Position numbers and translations under genes: made by a program. Shown here one piece after another: positions 33,945-45,262 of a stretch of DNA of 64,000 nucleotides. The notes below the pieces were generated by a model, which worked only from the letters and a program-made list of their open reading frames with translations, was not told the DNA's origin and ran no database searches. The DNA is taken from contig BSBM01000307.1 of assembly GCA_027924585.1 (NCBI GenBank), positions 17,159,501 through 17,223,500 of the forward strand, given 5' to 3'. The stretch's first letter is position 1, and every line of letters starts with the position of its first letter. The stretch is from Larix kaempferi. Its lineage: Eukaryota > Streptophyta > Pinopsida > Pinales > Pinaceae.

Positions 33945-34255
33945 ACATAAATGAACTAAGTCCAGTTTGGACAGGCGGTCCTCGTAGACCGATAATGAGT
34001 TCAATCCATATTGGGATAGGTGGTCCTCATAGCCCATAGTGAGCGTAGTTCCGGTAGGACAGGAGGTCCTTGTAGACCGATAATGAACTATGTTCAGGAT
34101 AGGTGGTCCTCATAAACTGATAATGAAATCAGTCCAAGTTGGATAGGCGGTCCTCGTAGACCGATGATGAGTTCAGTCCAGTATGGAATAGGCGGTCCTT
34201 GTAGACAGACAAGGAGTTCAGTCCAGTTGACCATGAGGTTAGTCTAGTTAGGACT
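33945..34255 (+). repeat. 44-bp tandem repeat array (outer copia 3' region)
   Basis: Six to seven imperfect units of about 44 bases built on GAGTTCAGTCCAGTTTGGAC and AGGCGGTCCTCGTAGACCGA. They lie between RNase H and the 3' LTR, as in the other two copia elements. The unit sequence is unrelated to theirs by eye. Confidence 0.88.
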
Positions 34256-34561
34256 ATTGTTCCTGTGTGGAACTTTCTCCAGGTTGGAGAGGACTCTTGT
34301 ATAGAGTATATTTGAATCCCCATATGGGATATCGTCTCGAGTAAACGATGTTGCAACTTTCTTATGATGAAGAGATGTACGAGTCCAGATGATGCTAGTC
34401 CAACCGTGACGATCAGAATATGTACGAGTACAGATGATGCCAAGACATATAAATTCCATTCGTGACGTTCAGATGATACCTAGATGTACAAGTCCAGTTG
34501 TGACAACCAGATGATGCTTGACGAGTTCCAGCGTGATGATACCTCTATAGCTAAGAGGGAG

Positions 34562-35031
34562 TGTTGATGCTATAACTATGAGAGGAAACCTAATAAGCTC
34601 AACCTACCTACAAACGTAAATAAAATGATAAATGTAATTTTATATTGTAAAAAGACAAGTCGGCCCAGTGAAAAGAACAAGTCTGCCCAATTAGGGTATT
34701 TTATGAAAATTAATGTATAAATAGAAGTGTTTCCTCCTTCATTTCATCATTCTCACCAAGAAAGTTCGCTCAAGTAGAGGAGTTCGCATTTTCTGGGTGC
34801 TAGAAGACATTTGGAGAAAATTTATTGAGCATTGACTCAGTTTGTACTTTTTATCTTCTTTGTACTAAAATATCAGAGTAAGAAAGGGTTGCTGGGTTTT
34901 TCCCGAGTTTGGGTTTTCCCAGGGTAAAGTGTTGTGTCTATTGTCTCTATTGTTTTTGTGCATAGTTTTTCTTTCAGTAATCCTTTTCATTGCTTATATA
35001 TATTATGCTGCTATATGTAAAAACATTAACA
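34562..35031 (+). repeat. 3' LTR of the outer copia
   Basis: Starts TGTTGATGCTATAACTATGA after the purine tract CTAAGAGGGAG (34551-34561), ends CATTAACA, 470 bp. TATAAATA lies at 34716-34723. The matching 5' LTR is not in the window. Confidence 0.85.
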
Positions 35032-35640
35032 CGGGGAATCTCTTACAATTAAATCAATTATAATTTTTGTAGTTCCTTGTATAGGGAATATCGCTTCTCG
35101 TGGTTCTTTCGAATGATTTTCCTTTTGAATTGATGATGGTTCAGAGCTAGGTGTTTACAACCCGTTATTGCTTGGGAATCCATGCTAGTCTTTAGTATGG
35201 TACAACTATTTCTATTGTCTTCTTAGAAGTGTCCAAATTTCAAATGGTTGTTTAGAAGCATACTACATGCTACTATCCCTATGCATGATGTGAATGAATT
35301 TTTAGTATTTTGGGATTCTCGATAATTTTTATAGGAATCTCACAAAATTCCTAATATCATATTTTGTCTCTATACTAGTCTATCAATATCAATTTGACAG
35401 TTGGTTTATGATGCATTATGGAAAGCTCCCCGTGATGTCAAGGATAAAGAACTAAAGGATTAGGTTCAAGTACTAAACCCAAGACACAAGAAGGTGCCAA
35501 AATAGTCTTTTATAACACCTATCGTACCAGCCTTACCTGGGTCAAATTTTATGGAAAAATCTTTTCAGTGTACAACATTGTGACATGTTAGCCATCCCTT
35601 TTGAACCTGAATTAGAATATATTGAATCTAAGCCAGTATG
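35032..35640. other. Unassigned sequence between two truncated elements
   Basis: No retroelement coding. A plus-strand segment after a pyrimidine-rich TTTGACAG at about 35400 reads LVYDALWKAPRDVKDKELKD before a stop, which could be an exon fragment; I do not recognise it. Confidence 0.35.
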
Positions 35641-35679
35641 AATCATTGTGTCATAAGGTCACAATTGTATAACGTAGCA

Positions 35680-37020
35680 TAACTAATAGTGGTGTTTCTT
35701 TATTTGGATGTATTTAGGATTTGGATAATCCCTCCGATAGTGTCCGACTACTCCACAATTATAATAGGTAATCGGTCCTTAACCTCGACCAAAATTTCCT
35801 ACACAACCAAAGCCTCCGTTGCGACCACCACGAAATCCTCCTCTGAATCTCCTGGTTGTTGGTTGAACTGTTGTTGATTATATGATGGGGGATTATACTG
35901 ATGTTGATTGTACTGCGGCTGCGATTGATTATACTGCGGCTGGTTGTACTGCAACAGTGGTTGGTTATACTACGGCTACGGTTGGGGTCTTTATGCCTGT
36001 TGTTCCTCTTCTCCCTTCATGAAGTATGTGTCCGCGGTTATTACTTGAAGCAAATAATATGCTCTGCATTATTTTTTCTCGTGACCGACCGATCGACAGA
36101 AGTTACAAGAAATATTAGTCGGTTTTGACACAAGCTTTTGTAAATACACACATTCTTCTGAGTGATGTCCTCTTGTTTGAAAAATTCATAACCAAGGCAT
36201 TCCTCCTTGACTGAGCGGATTTGGTGCACCATACTGTAAATATTCATGGAAATCATGACACTGATCCTTGTGATGTCCTTCATACTTACATCGACTGGAC
36301 CATACTTCTTCGCAGACTTCTTTCCCCTTCTTAATATCCTACGGTTGGATAGTTAAGTGCGCCAATTGTGACTGGATTTGGCTCATGTCATTCCCTGTTT
36401 TGCCGATTGGTGAAGCCTTGAGCTTCATTGCAATTTCCAAAGCTTCCGCTTGGGATACGATCTTCTGCTGCATTAGTGGCATGCGAGTGTGGGGTACCAA
36501 GGTTGAAATGAACCATTCTTTATGCTGCACATCGCTCATTCTGAAACTAACCTTTCCCATCAGAGTTTTGAACCTCTGATCAAACTCCCACACTGATTCA
36601 TTAGGGAATTGATTTATTTCCTTTAAATTTGTAATATACTACGATTCTGACTTTAGTTTCTTGAATTCATCGATCATCCCCGATTTGATTTATTCTAGAG
36701 TCTTCTTTTGAAGTCCTGCAGGTACCTGTATAAACTTCATATACTAGTCTAGCGCACGTCCCCTAAAGATTGTATCCAAATATCCTTTCTTGATATCATC
36801 ATCTTGGACTTGTTTCACTGTCCACACAGCTTCGCATAAGAACCAATATTGCTCGGGATCCTCGATCCTGTTACCTTGAAAAGCGGTAACTTCACGTCGT
36901 CGCCTGCCATTCTTGGTTTTCTACCAGTGTTAGTTGATCTACTACTACTACCACTATTTTGACACGTAGGACAACCCTGCGAAGAACTTGTGTTTCTTCC
37001 TACAAAGTTTGTCACAATGC
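35680..37020 (-). pseudogene. Ty3 gag, truncated element
   Basis: Minus-strand gag in order: GRSLEWYMKFIQVPAGLQKK-type capsid start, NESVWEFDQRFKTLMGKVSF, QHKEWFISTLVPHTRMPLMQ, EALEIAMKLKASPIGKTG, then knuckle-like cysteine/histidine clusters including CNFCRSVGHEKK-stop-C (C-x2-C-x4-H-x4-C with the tryptophan-like position a stop). A Gln/Asn/Tyr-rich tail follows (QYNQPQYNQ) at about 35870-35990. Protease and pol are absent; the sequence ends at the outer copia side. Confidence 0.82.
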
Positions 37021-37341
37021 ACAGAGTTGTGGGTACGTTGTAGCTCTGGGTATGTCCTTCCTCAGGTTCGGGGGTAGCGTAGTCGTTCCCTTCGTCATTG
37101 TAGGGTCACTTAGTCCCTTGTGGTCCCATTTCGTAGTTCTTCATTCTGATCACACCAATACTCTCTATCTCTATCTTAGTCCTCCTCTTCTTTTCCGACA
37201 GGAACCTCACCCCACTTCCCGGGAAACCACAATATTCCGCGGATTCCCTCACAATTTCGTCGTAGCTCATACCCATATACCCCACATCATTTCATCAAAC
37301 CCACATCCGCGCGATACCCATAGCCTCCGCACACCAGGGAT

Positions 37342-37761
37342 TTACTCATCGGAGTTCATCTTCAAGATTCCCTTTTCACAAATGAGCATCTTGATCCACA
37401 ACTGTAGTGACAACAGATACCTTCCTTTGGGTCCTTTAAAGAATTTCCTCTCTGCGTCGCTGTAGGAAATAACTGTGTCGATAGAGAAATCAGTAATGTA
37501 TCCCTCCAATATGATTTCTACCGAAATTTTGACAGCCCTTGAAGCTTTATTGTTGACCCTCTTCAACTACTGGATCAATTCTGGGTTCCAATGTTCAGGT
37601 TCACCTCCTTGGAAATTCTTCTTCTGGAAAGTTAGTTGAGCCAACCATTCATGCAACAATATTGGAAATTTATAGAAAAATATTTCGTGGGTATCATAGT
37701 AGATGTATTTCTGCAACCACTCACATGTCGACTGATCTAGGGTTCTGATTTTATTCTTCAA
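37342..37761 (-). pseudogene. Upstream reading frame in the gag leader, unrecognised
   Basis: Two minus-strand frames separated by one in-frame TAG (about 37564-37566): IRTLDQSTCEWLQKYIYYDT and onward, then LKRVNNKASRAVKISVEIIL, together about 140 codons. They lie between the primer site and gag. They may be an N-terminal extension of Gag or an additional ORF; no family recognised. Confidence 0.4.
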
Positions 37762-37847
37762 CGAAATGTCATGTCTTTTTATCGAACCAATCTTGAATCT
37801 TCGGTTTTGTCAGATGCCACATCATGTCATCTTCTTTTCGCACTAGG

Positions 37848-37865
37848 GTCCCGGCAACGGAACCA
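37848..37865 (-). other. Primer binding site of the truncated Ty3 element
   Basis: Minus strand TGGTTCCGTTGCCGGGAC resembles the complement of a plant tRNA-Glu/Asp 3' end (TGGCTCCGTTGCCGGG-like). It lies just inside the LTR to its right. Confidence 0.75.
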
Positions 37866-37881
37866 TTTTTTGACACAATTA

Positions 37882-38634
37882 TGTTGACAGGGGTTCACTT
37901 CGCACTACTGTCAACAAACCTTGACATAGACTCCGATAAACATCGGCCCATAAAGGTTTTACCCTTTCCAGCAACACCCGTGGAGCGAGTGAAGACTCAC
38001 CCGAGATGTCTAAGGGGGCTGTAGGAACCATGTTTCCGCAGTTGTAAGGGGACATGCATCATTTCACACTCATTCGAAATATAAACCAGAGATCCACATT
38101 CGCATCAGAACATCATATCATCGACCTACTAGTCAGTTCTACTCAACAACATATCGCATCTTATTTAGAGAACAAATATTTGATCATACTGCGACAATTC
38201 ACATATTAAAACATGCCGCGATATTAAACATTGCGATAACACATATTTAATCACACTGCGACACAAAGAGACAAAGACATAGATCAATCAATCCTTCTCA
38301 TTATTCATCAATTTGTCTTATACATTGCAGAATTCTCCAGAATACACATTGCAAAACCCATACAAAATCATAAGAAAATGTGCGATCCAAGATCGATGTG
38401 CAAAAAGGATGTTTCTCCACATACAAAAAGATGCCCTTAGGCTTACAATCATACTCCTATTTATAGGCTCACTTGGTTGTTACAAATTTTTCCAATTACC
38501 CATTACTAACTAACTTAACTAATTATTCCACATTTTTCGACTCTTTTGCACTTCGCGACCGGTCCTTTGTTCGTGTCGCTGACCCTTTCGTCGCTAACTA
38601 TACCACACTTGTGCGCTTTGGACACGTGCCAACA
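37882..38634 (-). repeat. 5' LTR of the truncated Ty3 element (boundaries approximate)
   Basis: Plus-strand limits TGTTGACAG at the left and GTGCCAACA at the right fit TGTTG/CAACA LTR ends. An alternative inner limit is TGACAC at 37871, which would give a more usual 5-base spacer to the primer site. The minus strand carries TATAAATA at 38465-38458. The 3' LTR is absent. Confidence 0.55.
38458..38465 (-). promoter_or_regulatory. TATA box in the truncated Ty3 LTR
   Basis: CCTATAAATAGG on the minus strand, inside the LTR and upstream of the primer site. Confidence 0.6.
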
Positions 38635-38853
38635 TTTAGCTTCATTGCACAAAGCCATGGTCATTTTATGTTGCTTGCAATGTGTGAAAAAAAAGGAAAA
38701 TTATTTTTTGTCTTGAGCAAAATCTGTTGATCATAAAATCTTCCAATGTTGTTTATTATATATCGGTGAATAAAAAATAATTTTTTTGATTTGTTTATAT
38801 TATATAATGTACATTTCCATATTTTAATAGTAACATGTATTTTTTGCATTACA

Positions 38854-38858
38854 CTATA
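38854..38858. other. Target-site duplication CTATA (left)
   Basis: CTATA before the third copia; an exact copy is at 45905-45909. Confidence 0.93.
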
Positions 38859-39435
38859 TGTTGATGTAATTGTAACTTCGGAATGTATTTCACCTATGTA
38901 TATTGTATTCCTATAGAGATGTTATTATTCCTCTATACGGAAGTGTCGTAACTTATACTTGATGGGTTATTAGACCACCTTGATGGGGTCGGCCCTGTAT
39001 AAGTCATGTGGGTTAAAGGGTTATTATACCACCCTAGTGGGGTCAGCCTTGTCAGCATTATATTATGTGATTAAGTTGAGGCCGACCTAGTAAGGTTATT
39101 AGGCAAGTCAAGTCATGTATAAATAGAGTGCGGGAGGCACTATATTTGATCATTCACTTTCTCACTCATACATTCATTGGAGAGTGGCGCACTAGTGGAG
39201 GAGGGGAAGTTGCTGCTAGGAGACTATCTCTTATGCTTGGGTCTTGTATCATTGCTCTATCTATCTCTGAGGAATTTATTGGGGTTTTTCACCTTTATGG
39301 TTTTCCCCAAGGAAACTCTGTGTGTCTATTGTCTCTTGTGTTTGCTTGTTGTGATTGATATGCTTGATATGCTGTACATGTTATTCTCTCAGTAAAGATT
39401 CTAGAGCATGTTGAATTAATGCTAAAAAATTAACA
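38859..39435 (+). repeat. 5' LTR of the third copia
   Basis: Begins TGTTGATGTAATTGTAACTT, ends AAATTAACA, 577 bp, with TATAAATA at 39118-39125. Confidence 0.95.
39118..39125 (+). promoter_or_regulatory. TATA box of the third copia LTR
   Basis: TATAAATAGAGTGCGGG, conserved in the 3' LTR. Confidence 0.7.
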
Positions 39436-39447
39436 TGGTATCAGAGC
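39436..39447 (+). other. Primer binding site (initiator tRNA-Met)
   Basis: TGGTATCAGAGC directly after the LTR end. Confidence 0.95.
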
Positions 39448-39599
39448 TAACCTGAGAAGAAGACACTATGCAGTTGCGGAAGCTAGGAATTCTTGTTTTT
39501 GGGTTTCTCTCCACAGATTTTGGAAAGGCAGTAGGGTAGATTGACTCTCCTCAACAAGGCGCATCTTTCTATCCAATCAGAATTCAATTCTGGGCACTT

Positions 39600-39960
39600 T
39601 CATTTTTTGCCCTAAAAATTAGGGTTTCCACAAAAATAAGAATTTCTGAAATCTGAGACCATGGATGGAAGCTCCTTGGAAAAATAAAAGTTTAGAGCTT
39701 TGGATTGAACTTTTTGGTTGGGTGAAGCTCTGGGAAAATCAAACCCTAGTTTAGGGTCCTGTCTAATGAAGCTGAAAATTAGGGCTTCTGCAAAAGTTGG
39801 CATTTCTGAAATCGGAGACCATGGATGGAAGCTCCTCAGAAAAATCGAAGTTTAGAGATCAAGATCGAACTTTTTGGATGGATGAAGCTCCTGGAAAATC
39901 AAACCTTAATTTAGGGTCCTCCCTAGTGAATCTAGAAGTTTGAAAAGCAAATTTGAGGGG
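39600..39960 (+). repeat. Leader repeat, ATCNGAGACCATGGATGGAA type
   Basis: Two diverged direct copies in the untranslated leader: AAAATTAGGGTTTCCACAAA then GAGACCATGGATGGAAGCTC near 39611-39750, and again from about 39775 to 39930. Unit near 170 bases. Confidence 0.65.
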
Positions 39961-40159
39961 TGAAACTTTGCAGTTTTCAAATTCTGAGTATACCATCTTG
40001 ATCAGCTCATCAAGGCGCATCTTTCTATATTTTCATAAGTTTGAAATTCAAAGTTTGAATTTTTAGGGTTTCTCTAACAAACCCTAATCTAGCTCCAGAT
40101 CCAGATTTTTGCAAATCAAGTGGTAAGACCTAAATCTTTTCTATTTCATTTGAAGTTCT

Positions 40160-40860
40160 CACCACACCAAGCTTGAGGATAAGCTTGAAGGGGCTGATAA
40201 CTTCCGAGCATGGAAGTATAGGATTGGGTTAATTTTAGAAGAGAGTGAGTTGGACACCTACATAAGTGAAGGGGTTCCTGTCCCAGAGGGAGAAGAGACT
40301 AAGGCCTTACACAAGAGGAACTTAGTCAAGGATAAAAGGATCATTTTTGATTCTATCAAAAACCATCTCATGCCACATGTGTCATCTCTGAAGACACCTA
40401 AGGAGATGTTTGATTCCTTGACCAAGCTATTTGAAGGGAAGAATATAAATCAGAAGATGACCTTGAGGAATCAATTGAAGAATATCAAGTTCCAGAATGC
40501 AGAGACTATGCAGTCTTATTTCTCAAGGGTCTCCCAGATAAAAGAACAACCTGAAGATGTGGGAGAAGTTATAGAGAATGGAAAAGTGGTAATGACCACT
40601 CTTAATGGCCTTCCTAGGTCATGGGATTCCTTCATCTAAGGAATTTGTGCTAGGAAGAAACTTATCTCTTTCAGTAAGTTGTGGGAAGAATGCTCACAGG
40701 AAGAAGCTCGGATTGTAGCTCGAGAAGAGAAGATGGGGAATGAAGATCGAGCTCTCACAGCACATACCAAGAAGAGGACACTTTTCCTTAGATTGTCCTA
40801 AGAACAAAAGGAACAACAACAACTACTACTACAAGCAATCTGACAGGTATGTTTTGAAAT
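40160..40860 (+). pseudogene. Gag of the third copia
   Basis: TPSLRIS/TKLEDKLEG-like start without a visible ATG, then FRAWKYRIGLILEESELDTY, HVSSLKTPKEMFDSLTKLFE, RNQLKNIKFQNAETMQSYFS and TTLNGLPRSWDSFI, a TAA-type stop at 40637, and later RGHFSLDCPKNKRN as the end of the zinc knuckle. The coding runs into CTGACAG/GTATGT at about 40848, a splice-donor-like sequence. Confidence 0.85.
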
Positions 40861-42137
40861 CCGTTCATGATTAAGTTTATAATATGATTGTCCTCATGTT
40901 ATTGAGTTTAGTAACAATCTTGTTTAATTTTACACTTGTCTTATCACCCTAGTAAAAGAATGAATGCATGATAGAAGACATTCATTGATTAGGGCTATGA
41001 CACTTATGATTGTATTATGTTTGTACTAATGCACTGTGGTGTTGTATGAGGAGAATGTTATCCGCTAACATGAAAGGTACAAATCAAGCTCTAGATCAAG
41101 ACCATGGTGACATGAAGACAAAGACTCGTCCATAGTCATGGATCACATAGAGGTATGTATAATTTGGTTCTACAATGGTTAAATTATGAGCTATGCAGGT
41201 CATTGAAGAGAACAAGAAAACATTGCTAGACATAACTAGCAAATATGATGACCAGGTATGTTTTTCCTATATCAAGTTAGAATCCTACCCTATGTAAGGA
41301 TATTATACTTTTGTATGATTGATAATGATTACTCATGAAGTTACAAGTTTGAGTAATCTAGGGTTTATGCATATTATGTTCCTTACTTTGATTAATTATA
41401 TGACTAAATAGAAAAGTCCTATATAAACCTTGAATACTAATGCTTATTATCTGTGTTTGAAATGATCATGACTATACATGCTTAAGATTATTGTATTTTG
41501 ATAGTATTAAGATTATACTAATAAATGTATGATTATGTATGAGATCTCGAGGATAACACAATGATGATACTAGTAAGCATGCATAGTGATTGAGGATGGA
41601 TATAAGTTCAAGGACATGTAATCCAGGAAGCAAATATCAAGAGGGAGCACACTCCAGTAGTTCCTACAAGGAAACAAAGATTGAGAGGGAGTCCACCCAT
41701 CAAACAAACAAAGATAAGTATTTGAATTGTCATTTCTTGTATATTTGATTGTTTAAATAATACTGTTCAATGATGTATACACTTATGTTCCTAGACTTAG
41801 TTTGTGTATCATGCATATAAGAATAATTGCATTAATGAACAGTATACCACTAATATGCATGTAATGGGTGAGTGGCCTATGGCACTGTACAACATTCCAT
41901 TTCTACTTATCTAGAATGAAACCTCTTTGCTGACATGTTGGGAGTTGTGCACACTCTTAACAATGTTCTGGTAGAGATTGGAAGGCATCTAGAAAGTTAC
42001 GGGATATGGATAAATGTTGTATTGAAGCATTGGCTAAATTAATTGCATGACTGTATGACATATTTCTTTATGTGTAAGAATTTGTTCTAAAAACTATGAA
42101 ATGTTTCTAATCATGCAATTTAACTTGTCTTGTAGGA
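40849..42137 (+). other. Intron-like spacer with exon-like blocks (third copia)
   Basis: There is no protease or integrase coding. Three GTATGT donors follow exon-like ends (about 40849, 41153, 41256). A 57-base block bounded by TATGCAG and CAG/GTATGT (about 41199-41255) reads VIEENKKTLLDITSKYDDQ. A final acceptor TTGTCTTGTAG/GAAAGATCG lies at about 42136, after which the frame is open into RT. The last roughly 430 bases are shared with the nested copia. Confidence 0.6.
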
Positions 42138-43236
42138 AAGATCGTATACCATCACCTACAAAAGAAGGACTACAACATTTACTCCAACAACAAAGCTATC
42201 TATTGAAGAATCTGAAGTTCCCAGGATCCGGGATGAAGTAATGATCGAAGAGTACCATTCGATCATAAAGAATGATGTTTGGGATGTGGTCCCAAGACCT
42301 GAGGGGAAGTCTGTTGTGACTTCCAAGTGGATCTATAAGATCAAGCATGCTGCAGTTGGTAGCATAGAGAAATACAAAGCGAGATTTATAGCTCGTGGCT
42401 TCTCCCAGAAAGAGAGAATAGATTATGAAGAGACTTTTGCTCTTGTAGCTAGATACACTTCCATCAGATCAGTACTTGCTCTGGCTACAGTGATGAAATG
42501 GAAGATACACCAGATGGATGTCAAGACAACTTTATTGAATGGTGTAGTCGAAGAGGAAGTGTATGTGGAGCAGCCACTTGGTTTTGAGACACATGACAGC
42601 GGGTCATATGTGTGCAGGTTGAAGAAAGCCTTGTATGGCTTGAAGCAAGCTCCTAGGACTTGGTATGGTAGGATAGACAGATTTCTATCCAGTTTGGGCT
42701 TTACCAAGAGTAAAGAAGATTCCAACCTTTACTACAAGGTTGATGAAGGAAATCATGTGATACTACTTTTGTATGTGGATGACTTGTTTGTGACAGGTGA
42801 GGATGGGATGATTGCTGACACGAAGAGGAAGCTTGCTGCCGAGTTCGAGATGAAGGACTTGGGTATGATGCACTACCTTCTAGGCATGGAGGTGTGGCAG
42901 AGTGCAGATGGGATCTTCCTTGGACAAGGGAAGTATGCATTAGAGATCCTGAAGAGGTTCGGGATGATGGACTGCAAGGCCATGGCCACACCTATGGCAT
43001 CGAAACTGAAGCTTCTGTGTAATGCTTCATCTGATCCGGTTGATGTCACTGTGTATCGTCAGATGATTGGGTCCTTGATGTACCTGACGGACATGAGACC
43101 AGATATTTTCTTTGCGGTGAACACATTGAGCCAGTTCCTGACGGATCCGAGAAATGTTCACCTGGTTGCTGTAAAGCATATTTTGAGGTACTTGAAGGGT
43201 ACAATTGATTATGGGCTCAAGTATGATGCGAATTAA
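42138..43236 (+). pseudogene. Reverse transcriptase of the third copia
   Basis: Open from the acceptor-like site: ERSYTITYKRRTTTF, then VMIEEYHSIIKNDVWDVVPR, GFSQKERIDYEETFA, MDVKTTLLNGVVEEEVYVEQ, LYGLKQAPRTWYGRID, LLYVDDLFVTGED (intact), GMMHYLLGMEVWQSADGIFL and the C-terminal MTDMRPDIFFAVNTLSQF-like part. The RT domain has no internal stop; TAA at 43234-43236 ends it. This is the best preserved RT in the window. Confidence 0.93.
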
Positions 43237-43734
43237 AAGTTTAACTTGTAGGGTTATTTTGATTCGGACTGGGCAGGCAGTGCTACAAATAGGAAGAGCA
43301 CTTCTGGGTGCTGCTTCAGTATGGGATCCGGTGTGATCTCTTGGTTTAGCAGGAAGCAGTCCTGTGTAGCACTGAGTACAGCCAAAGCAGAGTATGTTGC
43401 AGCTTGTTCGGCTAGTTGTGAGGCAGTATGGCTCCGGGAGCTACTGTCTGAGCTATTTGATCTCCCGTTGGAGGCTACTGGTATTTTTTGTGACAACTAG
43501 AGTTGTGTGAAGCTGTCTGAGAACCCAGTATTCCACGACAGGTCGAAGCACATTGAGATCAAATATCACTATATCAGGGATATGGTGCAGAGAGGAGCAG
43601 TGAAGCTCCTGTATGTTGCGACGGATGAGCAGGTTGCAGATGTGTTGACAAAACCACTAGCTAGAGTGAAGTTTGAATACTTCAGAGAGAGGATTGGTGT
43701 TCTTCAGATTGACGACACTTCAAGGAAGAAGTGA
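43237..43734 (+). pseudogene. RNase H of the third copia
   Basis: Same frame as RT, separated by TAA (43234) and TAG (43249-43251): GYFDSDWAGSATNRKSTSGC, LSTAKAEYVAACSASCEAVW, GIFCDN, a TAG (43498-43500) then SCVKLSENPVFHDRSKHIEI and EQVADVLTKPLARVKFEYFR, ending at TGA 43732-43734. Catalytic acidic positions are retained. Confidence 0.92.
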
Positions 43735-43859
43735 TGGACACATTTGTAGGAGCCATTCCAAGCATAGTGAGAGGAGGATCCTTCCCATGGCTGTGGATGT
43801 AAGCACTGTATGATAAACATCAGGTTGATGCTCCAGTTACTGCTCTGTATATGCATCAT

Positions 43860-44230
43860 GTCGGATGCTTGTTATGATCAATTGGATCATGTATTTGTAT
43901 ATGTATCAGGTGGATACATTGTATGATCAGGTGGATCATGTATGTTGATATGTATCAGGTGGTTACATTATATGATCAGGTGGATCATGTATTTGTTTAT
44001 GTATCAGGTGGATACATTGTATGATAAGGTAGATCATGTATGATGATATGTATCAGGTAGATACTATGTATGCATTAGGTGGATGCATTGTATGATCAGG
44101 ATGATCATGGATGATGAGCTTCAGGATTTTGCACCAGATGATATGCATCAGGATGATGCAATGATGATGATTAGGATGATCATATGTGATGATATGTATC
44201 AGGGGGATACATTCGATAATCAGTTGGATT
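43860..44230 (+). repeat. 49-bp tandem repeat array (third copia 3' region)
   Basis: Six to seven imperfect units built on TATGATCAGGTGGATCATGT and ATGTATCAGGTGGATACATT, in the element's 3' untranslated region. Confidence 0.88.
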
Positions 44231-44249
44231 ATGTGTGATGAGTTCCGAA

Positions 44250-44640
44250 GACATAGATGCACATGGGCCATTCGAGCATGGTTGAAGTATGTCTTCCCAT
44301 GGTTACGATATAAGTGCTGGGGCCATTCGAGCATGGTTGAAGTGTGTCTTCCCATGGCTGTGATATAAGTGTTGGGGCCATTCCGACATGGTTGAAGTGT
44401 GTCTTCCCATGGTCGTTGATGTAAGAGTTGTGCCATTCGAGCATGGTTGAAGTGTGTCTTCCCATGGTTGCGATATAAGTGCTGTGCCATTCCTAGCATG
44501 GTTGAAGTGTGTCTTCCCATGGCTATGGATATAAGTGCGATGCCATTCTCGCATGGTTGAAGTGTGTCTTCCCATGGCATAGATATAATTGCTGAGCCTT
44601 TCACGGATGGTTGAAGTGTGTCTTCCCATGCCGGTGAATG
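44250..44640 (+). repeat. Tandem repeat array of about 55-59 bp (third copia)
   Basis: Seven imperfect units built on GCCATTCGAGCATGGTTGAA and GTGTGTCTTCCCATGG. The minus-strand open frames here (repeating MGRHTSTM) are products of the repeat, not genes. Confidence 0.9.
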
Positions 44641-44724
44641 TAAGTGCTATGTGATGTGCATCTGGGTTGTGCTTTGTGAACGATGTTATGATCATTACGA
44701 TCATGAGTATCAGTATGATACTGT

Positions 44725-45025
44725 GTGGCCATGGAGAGGTTGTGCTTGGGAGGACATGTAAGACCTGGGAGATCCGATAGGTTGGGCTGTGTGCCCGTAA
44801 TAAGTCCTGGGATGCTCTTTCGAGGGTTTGTCCTATGGCATGTAATGTGACCTGGGAGATCTGATAGGTTGGGATGTGTGCCCATAATAAGTCCTGGGAT
44901 GCTCTTTCGAGGTTGTGCCATGACCACATGTAAGACCTGGGAGATATGATAGGTTGGGCTATGTGCCCGTAATAAGTCCTGCGATGCTCTTGCGAGGGTT
45001 TGTGATGCACGTAATAAGTCCCGAG
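44725..45025 (+). repeat. Tandem repeat array of about 85 bp (third copia)
   Basis: Three imperfect units containing GACCTGGGAGATCCGATAGG and AATAAGTCCTGGGATGCTCT, followed by a partial copy. Confidence 0.88.
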
Positions 45026-45250
45026 GATTCCACAGTATGGCTAGTGATGATGAAGACCTGAAGGTGGTGGGCCTACATCCAGTATGAAAAAGGACTGGCT
45101 CTGTAGAACTTCCTATGACGAGTAGTTCAGAGATTGATTGAGATAACAGCAGCAGTGACGATGACGATGATTCGATGTCGATGATCCAGTGACGATGATC
45201 CAGAGAAGAAGACTTGTGCTAGAAGACCTGTGTCAAGAAATACCTTCCTA

Positions 45251-45262
45251 GTTAAGAGGGAG
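45251..45262 (+). other. Polypurine tract of the third copia
   Basis: TTAAGAGGGAG immediately before the 3' LTR, nearly identical to that of the outer copia. Confidence 0.85.

Larger units (their letters stand above)
25096..35031 (+). mobile_element. 5'-truncated copia element (outer), host of a nested copia
   Basis: Starts abruptly in integrase (LCGPMIVTSLGVISYYVTF), continues through RT and RNase H, is interrupted at 27316-33678 by another copia element with TGATT duplications, and resumes with the end of RNase H, tandem repeats, a purine tract and a 470-bp LTR (34562-35031). Gag, protease, the integrase N-terminus and the 5' LTR are absent. The 5' break coincides with the Helitron Rep fragment. 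Confidence 0.85.

Noticed and set aside
35400-35470. Host exon reading LVYDALWKAPRDVKDKELKD
   Set aside because: Too short, soon stopped, and no second exon or family recognised; noted only as unassigned sequence.
37882-37916. Hairpin TGTTGACAG...CTGTCAACA as a regulatory structure
   Set aside because: The left arm is better explained as an LTR end next to the primer site; a hairpin role cannot be supported.
44053-45010. Long minus-strand frames with repeating MGRHTSTM peptide
   Set aside because: They arise from the tandem repeats in the third copia 3' region, lie antisense to the element and have no start or conservation logic.
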